The translations under genes and the position numbers were made by a program. 64,000 nt of DNA, from the NCBI GenBank assembly GCA_013365325.1, contig JABVXV010000259.1, positions 26,226 to 90,225 on the forward strand, in the 5' to 3' direction. Origin of the DNA: Dipetalonema caudispina. Its lineage: Eukaryota; Nematoda; Chromadorea; Rhabditida; Onchocercidae. The notes beneath the pieces were generated by a model. The model was not told the DNA's origin and ran no database searches. It was given only the letters and a program-made list of their open reading frames with translations. This document shows, one piece after another, positions 39,642-52,902 of this stretch. Position 1 is the first letter of the stretch. Every line of letters begins with the position of its first letter.

Positions 39642-40321
39642 AATTAATAGTATAAATGGAATGGAAAAGAAGTAAAATGGGAATGGGATAAAATGAATGG
39701 CTAGCTGTTACATCTCAGATCGATAATGAATGATATCATATCGCAGTAACAATAATTATAATATTTATTGGGAAGATATCAAATTATTTGATAATTTTTT
39801 AAGAAGATAATAATTATCATATTGATAAGAGATATACATTCATAAATTTATCTAATCAAAAATAAATGATAAAATAGAAAGTTCATAGTAACACATTGAA
39901 ATAATAATGATAACAATACAATAATGATAATAAATGAATTTAAGTAACTTCCTCAGCTAAAAAAAAAAAAAAAAGAAGGGAAGGAAAAATTTTTAAATAA
40001 ATTAGCAAAAAATTTTTTTCATACGTATTTTCATATTTTTATATGCAAATTTTTTATCATTTGAAAGTGAATTAAAAATTAATAAAATGAAGAAATGAAT
40101 TGAATCAATCGTCTAAGAAGAAGATTATATGTAGTATGATGTGATTCAGCATAGTTTTTTAATAGCTAGCCAGAAATACATTCTTATTGACCACATCATT
40201 CATATTGACCACACACCATCCTTGACCTCGCGCCATCTATTCATATTAACATCATTATTTAAAAAGAACTCTCTCATTTTTATCTCTATTTCGTCTAAAT
40301 TTCATCTAAATTAACAGGTTT

Positions 40322-40328
<7 letters not shown>

Positions 40329-40355
<27 letters not shown>

Positions 40356-40356
40356 C
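40329..40356. repeat. Poly-A run
   Basis: About 28 consecutive A bases in intergenic DNA, with no adjacent coding remnant of a retrocopy visible. Confidence 0.9.
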
Positions 40357-40826
40357 GCTAAATACGATATAATATTAACATCAGATAATAAAAGTATAAA
40401 AAGTTAAATTGCATGAATAATAAAGGATGAAATTCTGCAGTAAAGTGATGATATAACGGTGAAAAGATGCGATAGCATAAATATGATAAAGATTCGGCAT
40501 ACAGTACTCTTACTTACTATTATCCTATTTTTCATGTAACAGAAAATAATCATAAGTTGTATGTGACAATGTTAAATGAGGAATTTGATGACAATATCTG
40601 ATGTATGAAAGATAACAGACATAGGAGAGGAAGAGAGAAATTTGCTCATTTAAAATTTTGATTTTATTAAAATCAGAGGCGACTAAATCTCTTCAAATTC
40701 TTCAACAACAACAACCAACCTTTTCCTCTTTGCTTCAGTTTTACAATCGATTTGCTTTCCTCAATTTGATGTAAACCATAAAATTACAAATGTAATTTGT
40801 TAATCTTTTCGAAACAAAGAAAGAAA

Positions 40827-42198
40827 ATGTTTCAAAATTTTGTAAATTCCTTCTTAAATTTCAATTATTTTTCTCTGCTATTATTTTTTACAATATCATT
40901 TTACACAGCATTTACGAATGGCCAATATCATTACTGTAACAGTGATATTATCATCTGTGATTACAGTGGCAAAATGCACCGTACGTGTACTGCAATTCTT
41001 TCAATTAGATCATAAGTTAGAATTTTTGAGTTACCAGTCAGGACGGAAGTTCGCGGAAGTTCCAGTCATGATAATTTATTATGTATGTAACTTATCAGAT
41101 AATTTCATATAATAAGGTCATTAATTTCTTAATACCACAGAGCTTGTAAGGTATTGTTTTATCAAAAGGACAAAGACATAAAACTTGGTTAAAATATTTT
41201 GAGAAAGATTATTAATAGTAAACTTAACTTGTGAAAAACAATAAGACATTGAATGATAGAATGGTAAAAAAAATATTCCAATAATGTTTAATGGTACTTC
41301 TTTTTTCCTCTCTTTATTTTTTTGTTTCCTTAAATGATATTTCTAAACTAAAATTATGATCACTAATTCATAAATTGTTCTCTCCATTTTCATTTAGAAT
41401 ATACCCGCAATTCTCCATTCATCGTTAAAAATGGAAAATTGCATCCATCAAATTTTAATAAATTAATTTCACTCAAATTTTAGACATACAGAATAACTGC
41501 GATTGTTGCTTGTCCTGGTTAAAGGTAAGTTAACCTATCCTAGTTGAATGTTTTTTCAAGTAAACAAACAAAGAAGGGATTAAAAGCGATGAAATTTGCA
41601 TTACCTTAAATGTTATCCAATCTAATCGATAATTTGCATATTTCAACATTCAATATTTGATGTAAACGATGGATAGATGAAGAATGTTCACAAATAAATG
41701 ATAAAATAAAAACAAAACAAAAAAAAAAAAAAAACCATTTTCTTCGACCATTTTTCTTTCTTTCTTCCTTTTTCATTCTTTTTTTTTCAAATTTCCTCCC
41801 AACACTTCTTACCTTTAACAAACAACGCGGACAATGTCATTCAAAAGTTCTATCAAACGTAAACAATATTTAAAGAAAGTAATACATACAATAATGACCT
41901 CTTTTCCTTGAGGTATAATGTTAATAATCAATCGGAATTACTTTAAAATTGATACGATTTAGGTAGTTACCAATTTTTCATTTATAATTAGCACAGAAAT
42001 TTCATAAAACGAGATTTAAAAATATCAAATAGTAATGTTTTTTCTTCAATTTTTGAAAATTCCTTATCTGTTTTGTAGTTTTATCTTTTACAATTATCGA
42101 CAGAAAGAATTCAAAATAAACTGATAGTCGAAGCTCAGCCTGTCGTAGGAAGAGTTGTTTTCCAAAGTGAATTACATGAATTCGGGAAAAAATTTTGA
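40827..42198 (+). CDS. Tentative small secreted Cys-containing protein (three exons)
   Basis: Exon 40827-40980 starts with ATG, encodes a strongly hydrophobic segment (YFSLLLFFTISFYTAF) suited to a signal peptide, then QYHYCNSDIIICDYSG, and ends at a GTACGT donor, the same hexamer used twice in the neighbouring SLC22 gene. Exon 41484-41524 (41 bases, AAATTTTAG acceptor, AAAG|GTAAGT donor) continues in phase with NNCDCCLSWLK. Exon 42079-42198 (TTTTGTAG acceptor) is in phase and ends at TGA, with a hydrophilic tail (VEAQPVVGRVVFQSELHEF). The total is 104 residues with five Cys before the last exon. I do not recognise the family. The match of three phases and consensus sites is the evidence. If the first donor is not used, the first exon runs on as a 62-residue protein. 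Confidence 0.4.
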
Positions 42199-43802
42199 AA
42201 TTTTGTTTTGAACGAAATAATTCGCCTTTTATTGAGAGTTTTTTTTCCTGAAATCATTTTATAATGCCAAAATTAGTTTAATACTATGTTATCCTATTTT
42301 GGGGATTTCCCATCCAATTTTAACCTTTTTCCCAAAGAAAATCAAAACTTTTTTTCATTTTCCCTTGAAACATTTTAAATTTCTGAAAGAAAAATATCTG
42401 GAAATTGAAACATTATCGTTATAGAAACTTGACATTAATCAAAAATTTCCTTTCAATTTCAAAAAAAAAGTTTACTAACAGAAAGAGGAAAAAATACAGC
42501 GATAATAAAAGTGCAATATTTGAGCAAATTCTTTCTTTTTTTGAAGTTTTGCATTGCAAATAAAAAAATTTAACTGATGTGTTTCGTAGGAAAACTTCTA
42601 TTTGAGATTCATAACAAAAAAGTTCCTATTGCTTTATCAAAAAGCATTAATAAAATATGCAATTTATTCATTCTTTAAATAAGCTATTCGGTAAGTTCTC
42701 AGCCATAATATATTTAATTGAATTACTACTAAAAATAAATGCAATTTTTTGTAAAGAACAAATTTCCGATAATTATAAAAATAGGATTGTTTAATTTTAT
42801 TAAATTTCACTTTTTTCTTCAATACATCATCAAATTATTTTTCAAAATTTAATCATACGTTTTTGTATTATTTGTTAATTGTCACCATTGATTAAATTCA
42901 ATTATCAAATAACTCAAAAATATCGGATGGAATATTTTAATTTAATTTAAATGTGAGCTATCATTCATCTTAGTTTAATTCCGAATACAACCATTATTCA
43001 TTTACATCCTAATTGATTCTACCTTATGCAGTATATTGGAAAATTTGATGGAATTTTTATGCTTCCTAAGTTTTTCACTATAGCTTTGAGGCAATCTCTT
43101 TATTACGAGATGTAAATAATTATTTCGAAATTCCTAATTTCGCAATTTCATCTTCTAAATTTCAAATTTGAGTAGTACAATCGGTTTTATCTTTGGAATA
43201 AATATCAAAAAAAAAAAGTAGTTGTTTAAACCATAAATTGCATATTTTTCAATTGAGAGTCAGGGATTTTGGAAATAGTTCAACGAAAAAAAGTTGAAGG
43301 AAATATTGAAAGTAAAATTATTATAAATTAATGAAAATGATGCAAAAAGATCAGAAAAGTGAAAAAATCGATGAATAAATTTTTTCGCCATTGTCATCGA
43401 TGCAAAAACCATTTCATGGAAAGTTGGAAATACTATGAAAATGAAGAACTATTTTACATATTCATACAACATTACCTTTAGGCAATATTTGTTACTGGTA
43501 TTTCTAAAATAAAGTGAAATCATATACTTATATTATTCTTTTTTGTTATTAAAGTGTTTGCTTTTAAATTGAACTTTAATTTTTCTACTTTTATTTTTAT
43601 AAACTTCTACCTCTACTTTAAACTTCTGCTTCTACATTTATTTTTACTTTCGATTTTAAGCAAAAACTGTATAAATAATGTATTTGTTGTGCTTGAAGTA
43701 AAATGAAATTTTAGAAACTATTGGACGGAAAAAAAATCAATGAACTGTAAGCTGTCAAGAAACTACTCCTCAAATTTGTAAATACGATTTATTATTTCTA
43801 AC

Positions 43803-44025
43803 ATGACGTTCCTTCATATCACACTTTTCCAGCCTTATGTTTCCGCACTTTCAACACGACCCTTTTTCACTTCCGATCCTTATTTTCGACATGCTATTTC
43901 ATCATGTCATATTTTTCATGGTATGATATTTCTCTCATTTCCAGCACGACACTTCTTCAATTTTAATAAGACATTTCCCTCATTTCCGATATGCCATTTC
44001 CTCTACTTCTGACATTACCATCCCT
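43803..44025. repeat. Degenerate TTTCC-rich minisatellite, period about 24 bp
   Basis: Imperfect units resembling CATTTCCGACATGCCATTTC repeated about eight times. The open frame across it (43803-44012) is a Phe-rich by-product. The texture resembles the array at 29838-29965. Confidence 0.65.
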
Positions 44026-45000
44026 CACATAAAATGTCAAAGGTATAATAATTCCTTCCTTTTAACTTTAAAATTCCTAATTTTCATTTATTAGCAAGCA
44101 AAGTGGACATTACATTTACTGGAAAGTATAAGATCTGAAATAATGAAGTAAATAAGTTGGAACTTATTACTGTGCAAAAAAGATGCAAAAATAATATAGA
44201 TAGGGAATTTAGATAAACGTAAATGAAAAAATGATAGCAAGTTTAAGTATGTTATTCGATATTTGGATTGGATATATTGCTATTTAAGTTTTTATTCAAC
44301 TGAACTTGAAATGAAAAAGAAAGAAAAGAGAAATTCTAAATTTTATTGTACGTTTAAGGCGTAAAGCAAAACAGAAAATGATTTATCAAACTATTATTGA
44401 GAGGAAATAAAACAGAAAAAAAATTTCTGCAAGAGTGTAAATATTTAAATTCTTCGTAAAAATTCATAAAAATTGAAAATTATCTTCTAATTGGATTTTT
44501 TTGCATGCAAATTATGGAAATGAGAAGTATATTTACTGATGATAATAATTTTGCTACTTTTTATTTATTGCCTAGTTCTACTTATTATAGTTTCCGCAGT
44601 GATCCATTTTTTACCTATTTTTCATTTATTCCTGTTATATCACATATTATCACCTACTATAGTTCACTTTTAATTAACTCAAAGTAACTAATTAGAAAGC
44701 TCAGGGAATAAACACTTTGCAGCAATCAACATGAAATCTTTTCATGATTAAATCAAATTCTACTGAAATTTTTTTAAAATAGATGATTCTATAAGCGAAA
44801 AGAAAAGGGAGAAACGATAAATATTTGATAAACAATGATGAAATAGAAATTAAAGCATCCGTTTTTGAGCCAAATAGTTTATTTTTTATTACAGTAATTT
44901 CATTGGTACCTATTTCAACAGTTTTACTTATAACAGATGAATACTTCTGTTTATCATACGAGAAAAGTATTGTCGGAAAAAAGTATTGTCTGTATTTCTC

Positions 45001-45001
45001 A

Positions 45002-45027
<26 letters not shown>
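45001..45027. repeat. Poly-A run
   Basis: About 27 consecutive A bases. Confidence 0.9.
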
Positions 45028-45033
<6 letters not shown>

Positions 45034-45724
45034 TTAATTATTAGTGCATTATTTAATTTATTTGAGAAAATCATTTATAATTTTAAAAAATGAAAATGTT
45101 GAAGAATGAAGAATCTCAAATCAGTCGGAAGTAATTCTGATCATTCAACACCTGTAAATGATCAATCAGTTATTTTGATTGTTAAAACTACTTGTGATTT
45201 CATCGCGAGATTTTTCATAATATGCTTAATTTTCGAGTCAATTTAGAAAACTTAACAAACAATTATATATTCATTTAGAGAAACATATTTTACGTTCGCA
45301 ACTTGAAAATTAATATCGAATAAATTGATCTTATAGTATTAGGAAATATTAATGATTAAGTAATCTTAAACTTCCTTCTCTTTTTACGATGTCATTTCAG
45401 GAGAAAATTTGTAGCCAAAACAACTTTGCATGTTAAAACGACAAGAAAATATTTCAAATTTAAATGCGAACAGTTGTTTACAGGGTAATTATGTGAGAAA
45501 GACTATTTTGTATCCAATTAGCTTGTGAAGATACATAGTATATCAGAAGTGAATAAGGAATTGAGTTTTATAAAAATATTCTGAAGTTTTTCTTTTGTTT
45601 AATATTATACTTCAAAGAGAAAAGCAAAAAAAATATCCAAATGCTATCTTTTCGTTGCATTTTTTTTTGCATGTTGCATAATTTGCATATTATGCACATT
45701 TATACAATTCATTATCACATTGTA

Positions 45725-45838
45725 AATAATATGCAAAATTATGAGATTTTAAATCCTATAATTTTGCATACTCAGTTCTTTTTTTAATATGCAAAATTAT
45801 GGGATTTTAAATCCTATAATTTTGTATACTCAGTTCTT
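45725..45838. repeat. Tandemly duplicated palindrome, 58-bp period
   Basis: Two copies of a near-perfect inverted repeat, 45730-45770 and 45788-45828. Each arm reads TATGCAAAATTATGRGATTT and its complement, with almost no loop. Each is followed by the same ACTCAGTTCTT tail. Confidence 0.9.
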
Positions 45839-46316
45839 CTTCATTTCATATATTTATGATACAGCAAATAATTCATATATAAATAGCAATGATTGGAAAC
45901 AAAACGGCAAAAATTTCCATAATTCATTAAATCAATTGCAAAAAGGAGTCTAACAATATTGTACTAAAATCTTAAATACCAGTATTGTTGTATGAATCAT
46001 ACTAAAATATCTGATTAAGACAGATAGTATTGATTATATTATAAAAATAGGAAATCATATATGAAATTGAAATGGACAGTTTTAGTCGAGATAAAAGCTT
46101 CTTTTTTGTTTCTTTTCTCTTATACAATATGAAAATATGTATTAATTGATTAGGTTCAAAATGAAAATGAAAGGTAATAGTTTATAAGTTCAATTAAATG
46201 GAAATGAAAGAAGAGGGAAAAATGCTAACGTTACATTTAGAATAACACGAGAATTTGCTAATTATTTATCAGCGAGATGCTATTTAGCTGAAAAAAAAAA
46301 ATGAACAGAATGAAAG

Positions 46317-46362
46317 GAGGAGAGAGAGAGAGAGGGAGAGAGATAGAGGGAGGAAGAGAAAG
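46317..46362. repeat. GA-rich tract
   Basis: About 45 bases, mostly GAGAGA with some GGGAGG. Confidence 0.9.
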
Positions 46363-46508
46363 CAACTATTTATCGAGAAGCACAAAAAAATTTTGCCACA
46401 CTTTTTTGAAGAGGCCAAAAAAATTTCCATTAATTTCCAACTAATTGCTCACAAATGTTAGTCGATTTTTGAATTATAATGGTAAAAAACATTTGGTAAA
46501 ATTAACAA

Positions 46509-46511
<3 letters not shown>

Positions 46512-46541
<30 letters not shown>
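46512..46541. repeat. Poly-A run
   Basis: About 30 consecutive A bases. Confidence 0.9.
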
Positions 46542-46543
<2 letters not shown>

Positions 46544-49500
46544 GAAATCAGAACTCAACAAATGTTTATAACTTGAAATTTCAAAAGCAAGAAATAAATA
46601 TTGATGGGAGGAAGTAAAAAATTTTATTATTGCTAGTGGAATTGAAAATGAATCAAAAAGTAAAAAGTGAAAAAAATTGGAATTGAAAAATGAACTGTTT
46701 GTTAAATAACTTCTCTTTTTTCTCCTTTCTTCTCTTTTGCCAATTCACGAAAGCAATTCTTAATTAGAATTGTTTTTTTTTATTTGAAATTAAGTTATTC
46801 CTTTTTCTTCTTAATCTAACGATGCATGCAAAATATTTACTACATAATAAAGACTAAGCAAAGTAAACAAGCTGTTTAATACTAATTAATCCATAAATTT
46901 AATAAACCTTCTTATTTGTGTTTTGTCTAAAAAGTTAGACAAACGACACTAAGAATTGCTAATGGATTTGTTTGTAGAACATATTTGACACTGCTAGAAA
47001 TGAATTCTTTAGGAATGCTAAGTTTTTAATTGAAATTTTGTCCGATTTTTGTCTTTCTTATCAAGAGCAATTAGAAGAAGACAAATTTGATGTAGAGTGA
47101 AATTCAAGAATAAATATGTGTGAAAGTTGAACCGAATAATAAATGATAAGTGATAAAGAAAAGGGCAAAATTTTTAATTACATGAATCGAAAAAAATATT
47201 TTACGTCGAAAATGAATTTTACGTCTTGTATCAAAAAATAAATAAACAAATTTTTAAATGTTTGAAATTTTTATAATCTGAAGAAATATGAAAGGGAACA
47301 AACTATTCAACGTTACTGATAAGAGACAACGCTATTACGACATTGTGAAAAATGTTCTTCCTTTGCTGTTGCATGTGTGCATCTGAATTTTCCACGTTAA
47401 TCAATTTTATTAAAAAATAAATAAAAGTACCTAGTTTTCCGAGAAAAAGAAAGATAAAACAAAAAATAAAGAAAGAAGTTGTTAAGGAATGAAGAATCTC
47501 ATTTTAGCCGACAGTAAATCTGATTAATTAAGCCTCCGAATGACTAATTAATCATTTCGATTGCTGGAGCAATTTAAGAATTCATCGCAAGATTGCTCAT
47601 AGTACATCAAATTCTCGAATCGATTTAAAAAATTTAGTAGATTGGAAATTCCAATCTTTTCATTACTGGATAAAATCATTACCAAAATTTTTAAACTTTT
47701 CACCAAAATGTTAAATTTACGGTTGACGTTGCGCTAAGTGCAACTATTCAAAGCTATTTTAATTAAATTAAAATAGTAATATTTTTTCACCTTTCTGACT
47801 GTGTGTTGTTCATCATTAAAAGCTGTACGAGCTCAAATTTTTTCAAAAATTTAAATATATTCAATAACGATTAGCAACATGAAAAATATGAAATAAATAA
47901 TTTAAGAAATGAATTATTCCAACGATTGACGATAAAAACAAACTGATACATGTCTGGAATACTTTTAATTTGTTTTATCCTACACCAGTTAGAAACAAAC
48001 AAAATATCTCCTTTTTCCCTTTGAAATTATAATTTGATACTATCAAAAAGTTTTATCAAACTTTCTGAGATTATTGTTGTAACAAATATTTAAATAAGTA
48101 ATATATGATTAAGTAAAAGATAAAAATATATGATTGAACTTTTGGTAATTAAGTGATAATATATACTTTAATGATACAATAAATCAGTCTTTTGTTGTTC
48201 TACAATAATAATGATGACAAAACTGTCTTACATCTAATTAATAATGGTGAAATTTTAAAATGTATAAAAGGAGAAGTATTAAATAAGTGGTAAATGTAAA
48301 GAGTGGTTTAGTTCAAACTCTTTCATTCTTCAAAAAAAAGAAAAATAAGAGTTAAGAAAGAAGCAGAGAAAGTTTTGATTTCGCTGGAATGGGTCGATTT
48401 CGATCAAGAAAATTTTGATAATAAATAATCAAATAGAAAAAGATTTATCTTTCTGTTTACGAGATAACGTTTTTTGCAAGCAGATGTAAATTTTGTTTCT
48501 AATTGTTAAAGTTTTTATGAATGAAAAAAATATCTTGCTTGAGAAGCTTTCTAACAAATTTGTGGTTAATTGATTATTAGATGTTATCATTCATCAAATT
48601 TTAGTTAAAAATGAGGAAAAATTTAATATGAAGTGATTGTATATGAAAAAGTTTCACAAAATATGATAATTTCTAACTAAGCATTAATGACATTATTATC
48701 AGTGTTAAGAAAAAAATTTACTCGAAGAAGCGAGGAATTCAATAATAGGAAAATTATTTATTGTCTTTCGTATAATAACATTTGTATCAATTATTAATTA
48801 TAAAAAAAAATGAAAGAAAATATTTATTTCCTTAGTAGGAGTGAATAGCCAACAAAATGAATTATTCCGTATACCTAAAGACTTCACAACTAATTATTGG
48901 TTCCTTCATTTTATTTCTAATAATTAGTTATCCTTCACAATTTGAATTATTCATTTATTACTTTATCATTTCGTTCTACATTTGTGCAAATAAATTTACT
49001 AATTTAGCAGTGAAAAATTTCTTCTTGGCACCGAATTTATAGGTAAGACAGAAACATTTTGTTTGCAACATGCAATTGCAACAATTGCAAACAGAAAGTT
49101 TCCTCCAAATAAGAGAATGTATGTTTTCATATTATTCAAATGCATTGTAATATTTGGTAAGCAAAATTTATTATTGGAAAATCAATAGCAATTGCAGAAA
49201 TATCAGATCAAACTTTAAATTTCATATCGTAGGATAGAAAAATGTAAAAATGACAATAATTTTAAAAATAAAAAACTTTGAAAAAAATTTAAGAAGAAAG
49301 AAGAAATTCAAACTGATATCATTGAATATAATGTTGAATAAAGTACTTGCAAAATGAATCATTTTCTCAACATTGATTTCTCTAACTAAACATTTGCTTT
49401 TCGTATTCGAAAGTGTAATGGATGAAATTGAATCATAGCGATTAGCAAATTTATCTGATCATTAAGCACTATTTCAATATAGCTTAAAGCATGAAAGTAA

Positions 49501-51970
49501 TTTAGATTAACTAACTAGTCATTTGGTAAGGGCCTAATGTGGTAATATCTTAGGTATAATAATAGATGACCTTAACTTTTCAAAAGGAATTAATATTGGA
49601 AGCCAATACGAAAGACCAAAATTGTATGATTCTTTTGGATCTTTCATTGTGATAGAATTAATTGTTTTTAACAATCGTTTCTTCAAGATTACATTGGGAA
49701 AATTTTAAGCTCAAAAATAGAAGAGAATTTTGAGACTTTCCGATGTACCGAGATTTATAACTTAAGCAAAACTTCATAATTGAAATTTATCTATGCATTT
49801 TAGGGTATTTTAATATTAAAAATGTTATAAAATGAACCATATAGCCTGAAATGTTTGTATTCCACCTGGCCTAGAATCATATAATTTAAAATATTCGATT
49901 TCTCCTATTATTCCCTGTTCAAGTTATCTTTTAAATTTTTTCTATCATCCCCTTCTTATCTATTATTATGGATAAAAAGAAATGATAATATTACGACTCA
50001 TATAATTACCAGCAATAATTAAATTAATGATTTATTTTTTACTTTCATTCATTTGTTTATTTTTTATTTGTACTGTAAAAGAACGATTCACTGAAGATTT
50101 GTATTTTATTATTAACATCATTTTGCAAAAATATTTACTGCTTCTTCGTTCTGTTTTGTCATTTTTTTTTCTTTGTTTTTCGTAATTATGAGAAATTTAT
50201 TTAAGGAAACTCTTTCAATTTTGCTTAGTTCTATGAATTTTGTTAATTTCGCTAATATTTATGGTAATTTTGCTGATTAACACGAATTATTCATTGCAAA
50301 ATTGCAAAATTGCAAAAATTTATTTAGATTCAGATGAAATCTGTATGTAATCTACATGTATTAATATGTATACATCGAATAATTTCAAGCGAAATTATTC
50401 AAAGATAAATAAACGAATGTAATATAAAGCAGGAAATAATAAGAAAACCAAAGAGAAGGAAAAGGAAGGAAGCAAATGAGGACATTTGCGAAGGATAGGA
50501 GAAGAATTTGAAAATTCGATAAAAATTTCAATATCATTCATTCTTTTAGTTGTCAAAATTTCATACTTCCTTTTTTTGCTTGAATTTTTTTTTTTTTTTT
50601 TGGGTTAAATAGAATAATAGCATCTATTTACAAGCTTCATTTTTTTAAATGCAATTTCAGTTAAGCCACTGGAAAAACTTTTTTGTTCCCTATTTCCTTA
50701 AATTTAGCTTTTCCCACTAAAGTTTTTGATTTGTTTTCTTATTCCTATGAGATTAGCATGCAACAGCGTTATCCCACTGTTTAGCAAATATTTTTGGTCA
50801 AATAATTGTTAGCAACAATATTTTATTTGTTTGCTTTTTAGCTTTTTTAAAAAGTAGCACAAATATTTGAAATATACACCAAGTAAAATTTTATAATTTT
50901 TACAATTTTTTCTACGTATACCAATCATTTTATTGAAAAATTTAATTACAACCAGTGATCTACTATGGTTAAAACAGTTAAAATTTTGATATCGGAGGCC
51001 GAATGACTGACCGAATGATGGAATGTTTGAAATATCATAAAAATCACCAAAATATTTTTGTGCAAAAGTTTTAAATATGGTATTGTTTCTGGTGACTGAT
51101 TGATCTCATTAGAAAAGCTACAGAAAGAAGCATTTTAGCAAAAAGAATTGAAATTTTGACAAATTTGTTTAATGTTTAATAACCGATAACTGGTAGGATA
51201 GGTTGAAAATCCAACACGAAAGCACTTTTTATTTTTTAGTAGCCGATAATTACAATTCTTAAAGTCGACTTTTGAAAGGAATAGAAAAGAGGACAAGGAA
51301 GCTACGCTATTGCTTTAGGCCTTTTATATCAGCATTTGTAAAACATTTAAATTTAAGGCTTTGTTATGTCAGCTACTTCTTCGAGAGTCTTTTTCATAAA
51401 AGTTACTATGATTAGATTTAATTGGTTTAAGAAGGAGCCAAAAAAAGGCTTCTATTGATTCTTTCTACTGATAACTTATAATTCCGTTATAACAACGATT
51501 CTGCGATTCTGCAATTCTGCCTTGCTACTAATCTAAAATGTGCAAGCTTTTGTAACAAAAGAGAATAGCAAAGCTTTGTATCATTTGATAATAATCAGAA
51601 ACCAAATCGTTGCTTCATTTCATAGCAGTTGTTCATTAGATTTCTGATCCCCAATAATCCATTAAATGAATTAGTTAGCAAATTTGACTGTTTCAGTTAG
51701 ATAATAGCGGTGTGAAGGCAATAAGTTGGCAAAATCGGTAATTTCAGCGTGAAGTAGTGGAAGCCAAATTATTATAGAAAAATTTTTATAAGAAATCAGT
51801 TGGAAGAGTTTGAAATACATTAGAAAGTGACCAATTAATCATTGAGAAAAAACTTGAAATTCGACAAAAAGTGAAAATGAGCAATGAAAGTAGCAGAATT
51901 AAAGTTTATAAATCGTATGTAATTTATTGGTTAGCAAAATCATGGCTTAATAAACAAATGATAGCAGTAA

Positions 51971-51972
<2 letters not shown>

Positions 51973-52003
<31 letters not shown>
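51973..52003. repeat. (AT)n microsatellite
   Basis: About 30 bases of AT dinucleotides. Confidence 0.95.
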
Positions 52004-52006
<3 letters not shown>

Positions 52007-52648
52007 TTTGAAATTAATAATGATAATTTATTTGTCACGCAGTTACTTTAAGGAGTGAAGTGAATGAAGAGAATATTCATTTGCAAATGCTTGAATTTTT
52101 TGACCATAAAATATTTTCAGGAACTAAAATTTTAAACGATAATCCAAAAGATCTGAATAACGGTCTAACATATTGTGACGGTAATCCGAAACATCTGATA
52201 TTAGTACGAAATTTGCAACAATTGAAATCATTTTAATACTAATCCTAAAACATTATGATAGATTGTGAATAAATTTCTCCGATTCGTAATCTATTATTTA
52301 ATGGTCTACGAAAACAATTACATATTTATCAATAATATTCGTTAGATTTTCAGTAAACTTAGAAAAATTACTTATTACTTGAATTTAATTTACATAAGGT
52401 ATGTTGTTATATTTAATAGGTTGCAAACATTTTATCATATTTTCTCCACAAATTTTTTTTTTTTCTATAAAATCAAAAATTGATTGCCATTTATTTTGTT
52501 TTCTTTAATGATTCATTTCTTAATGCCACGGAAAATTTTGATTTATTTGTTTCCTTCTCTTTCTTTTTTTTTAAATACCGATGACTCACATGAAATGAAT
52601 TCATAAAGGTGAATTATGCAACAGCTTCCAACCTTCTTGTATCTTTCT

Positions 52649-52652
<4 letters not shown>

Positions 52653-52697
<45 letters not shown>

Positions 52698-52723
52698 CAT
52701 GTGTATGTGTGTGTAAGTGTGTG
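52653..52723. repeat. Compound (CT)n(GT)n microsatellite
   Basis: About 28 bases of CT followed by about 40 bases of GT with CATG and TATG interruptions. It lies directly before a short open frame. Confidence 0.95.
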
Positions 52724-52754
52724 CAATTGGTATGATATCGCGCAACAATGGCCG

Positions 52755-52902
52755 CCGATAAAAATACCATGACATTGGATGACCGTCGCAACAGTAATGT
52801 CACCGGCACCTTTCTCTATTATAAGGCGAGTTATAATCTGGTCGAAATCAAGTTTTCAAACCATCAGATATATCCGGAATATTTAGTGAATTCTATTTAA
52901 AA
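52755..52902 (+). CDS. Doubtful short open frame, possible first exon
   Basis: An ATG in good context (CAACAATGGCC) opens about 50 codons beginning MAADKNTMTLDDRRNSNVTG, with visibly higher GC than the flanks. No recognised domain, no clear donor and no downstream exon were found. The complementary strand is also open here. Composition is the only support. Confidence 0.2.

Larger units (their letters stand above)
38751..40826. other. Upstream region of the SLC22 gene
   Basis: About 2 kb with AAAT tetranucleotide stretches (38842-38860 and 39040-39125), a GA-rich tract and a long poly-A. No exon is seen. It should contain the SLC22 promoter. Confidence 0.6.
42199..52747. other. Long AT-rich region without a supported gene
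   Basis: About 10.5 kb. I found simple repeats, a degenerate T-rich minisatellite, a duplicated palindrome and scattered short open frames, none with family motifs. One frame at 48857-49042 (61 codons, very hydrophobic) follows a TTTCCTTAG acceptor-like site and its stop codon directly abuts GTAAGA. It could be a small peptide gene or part of a non-coding transcript, but its composition is what AT-rich chance DNA gives. Confidence 0.55.
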
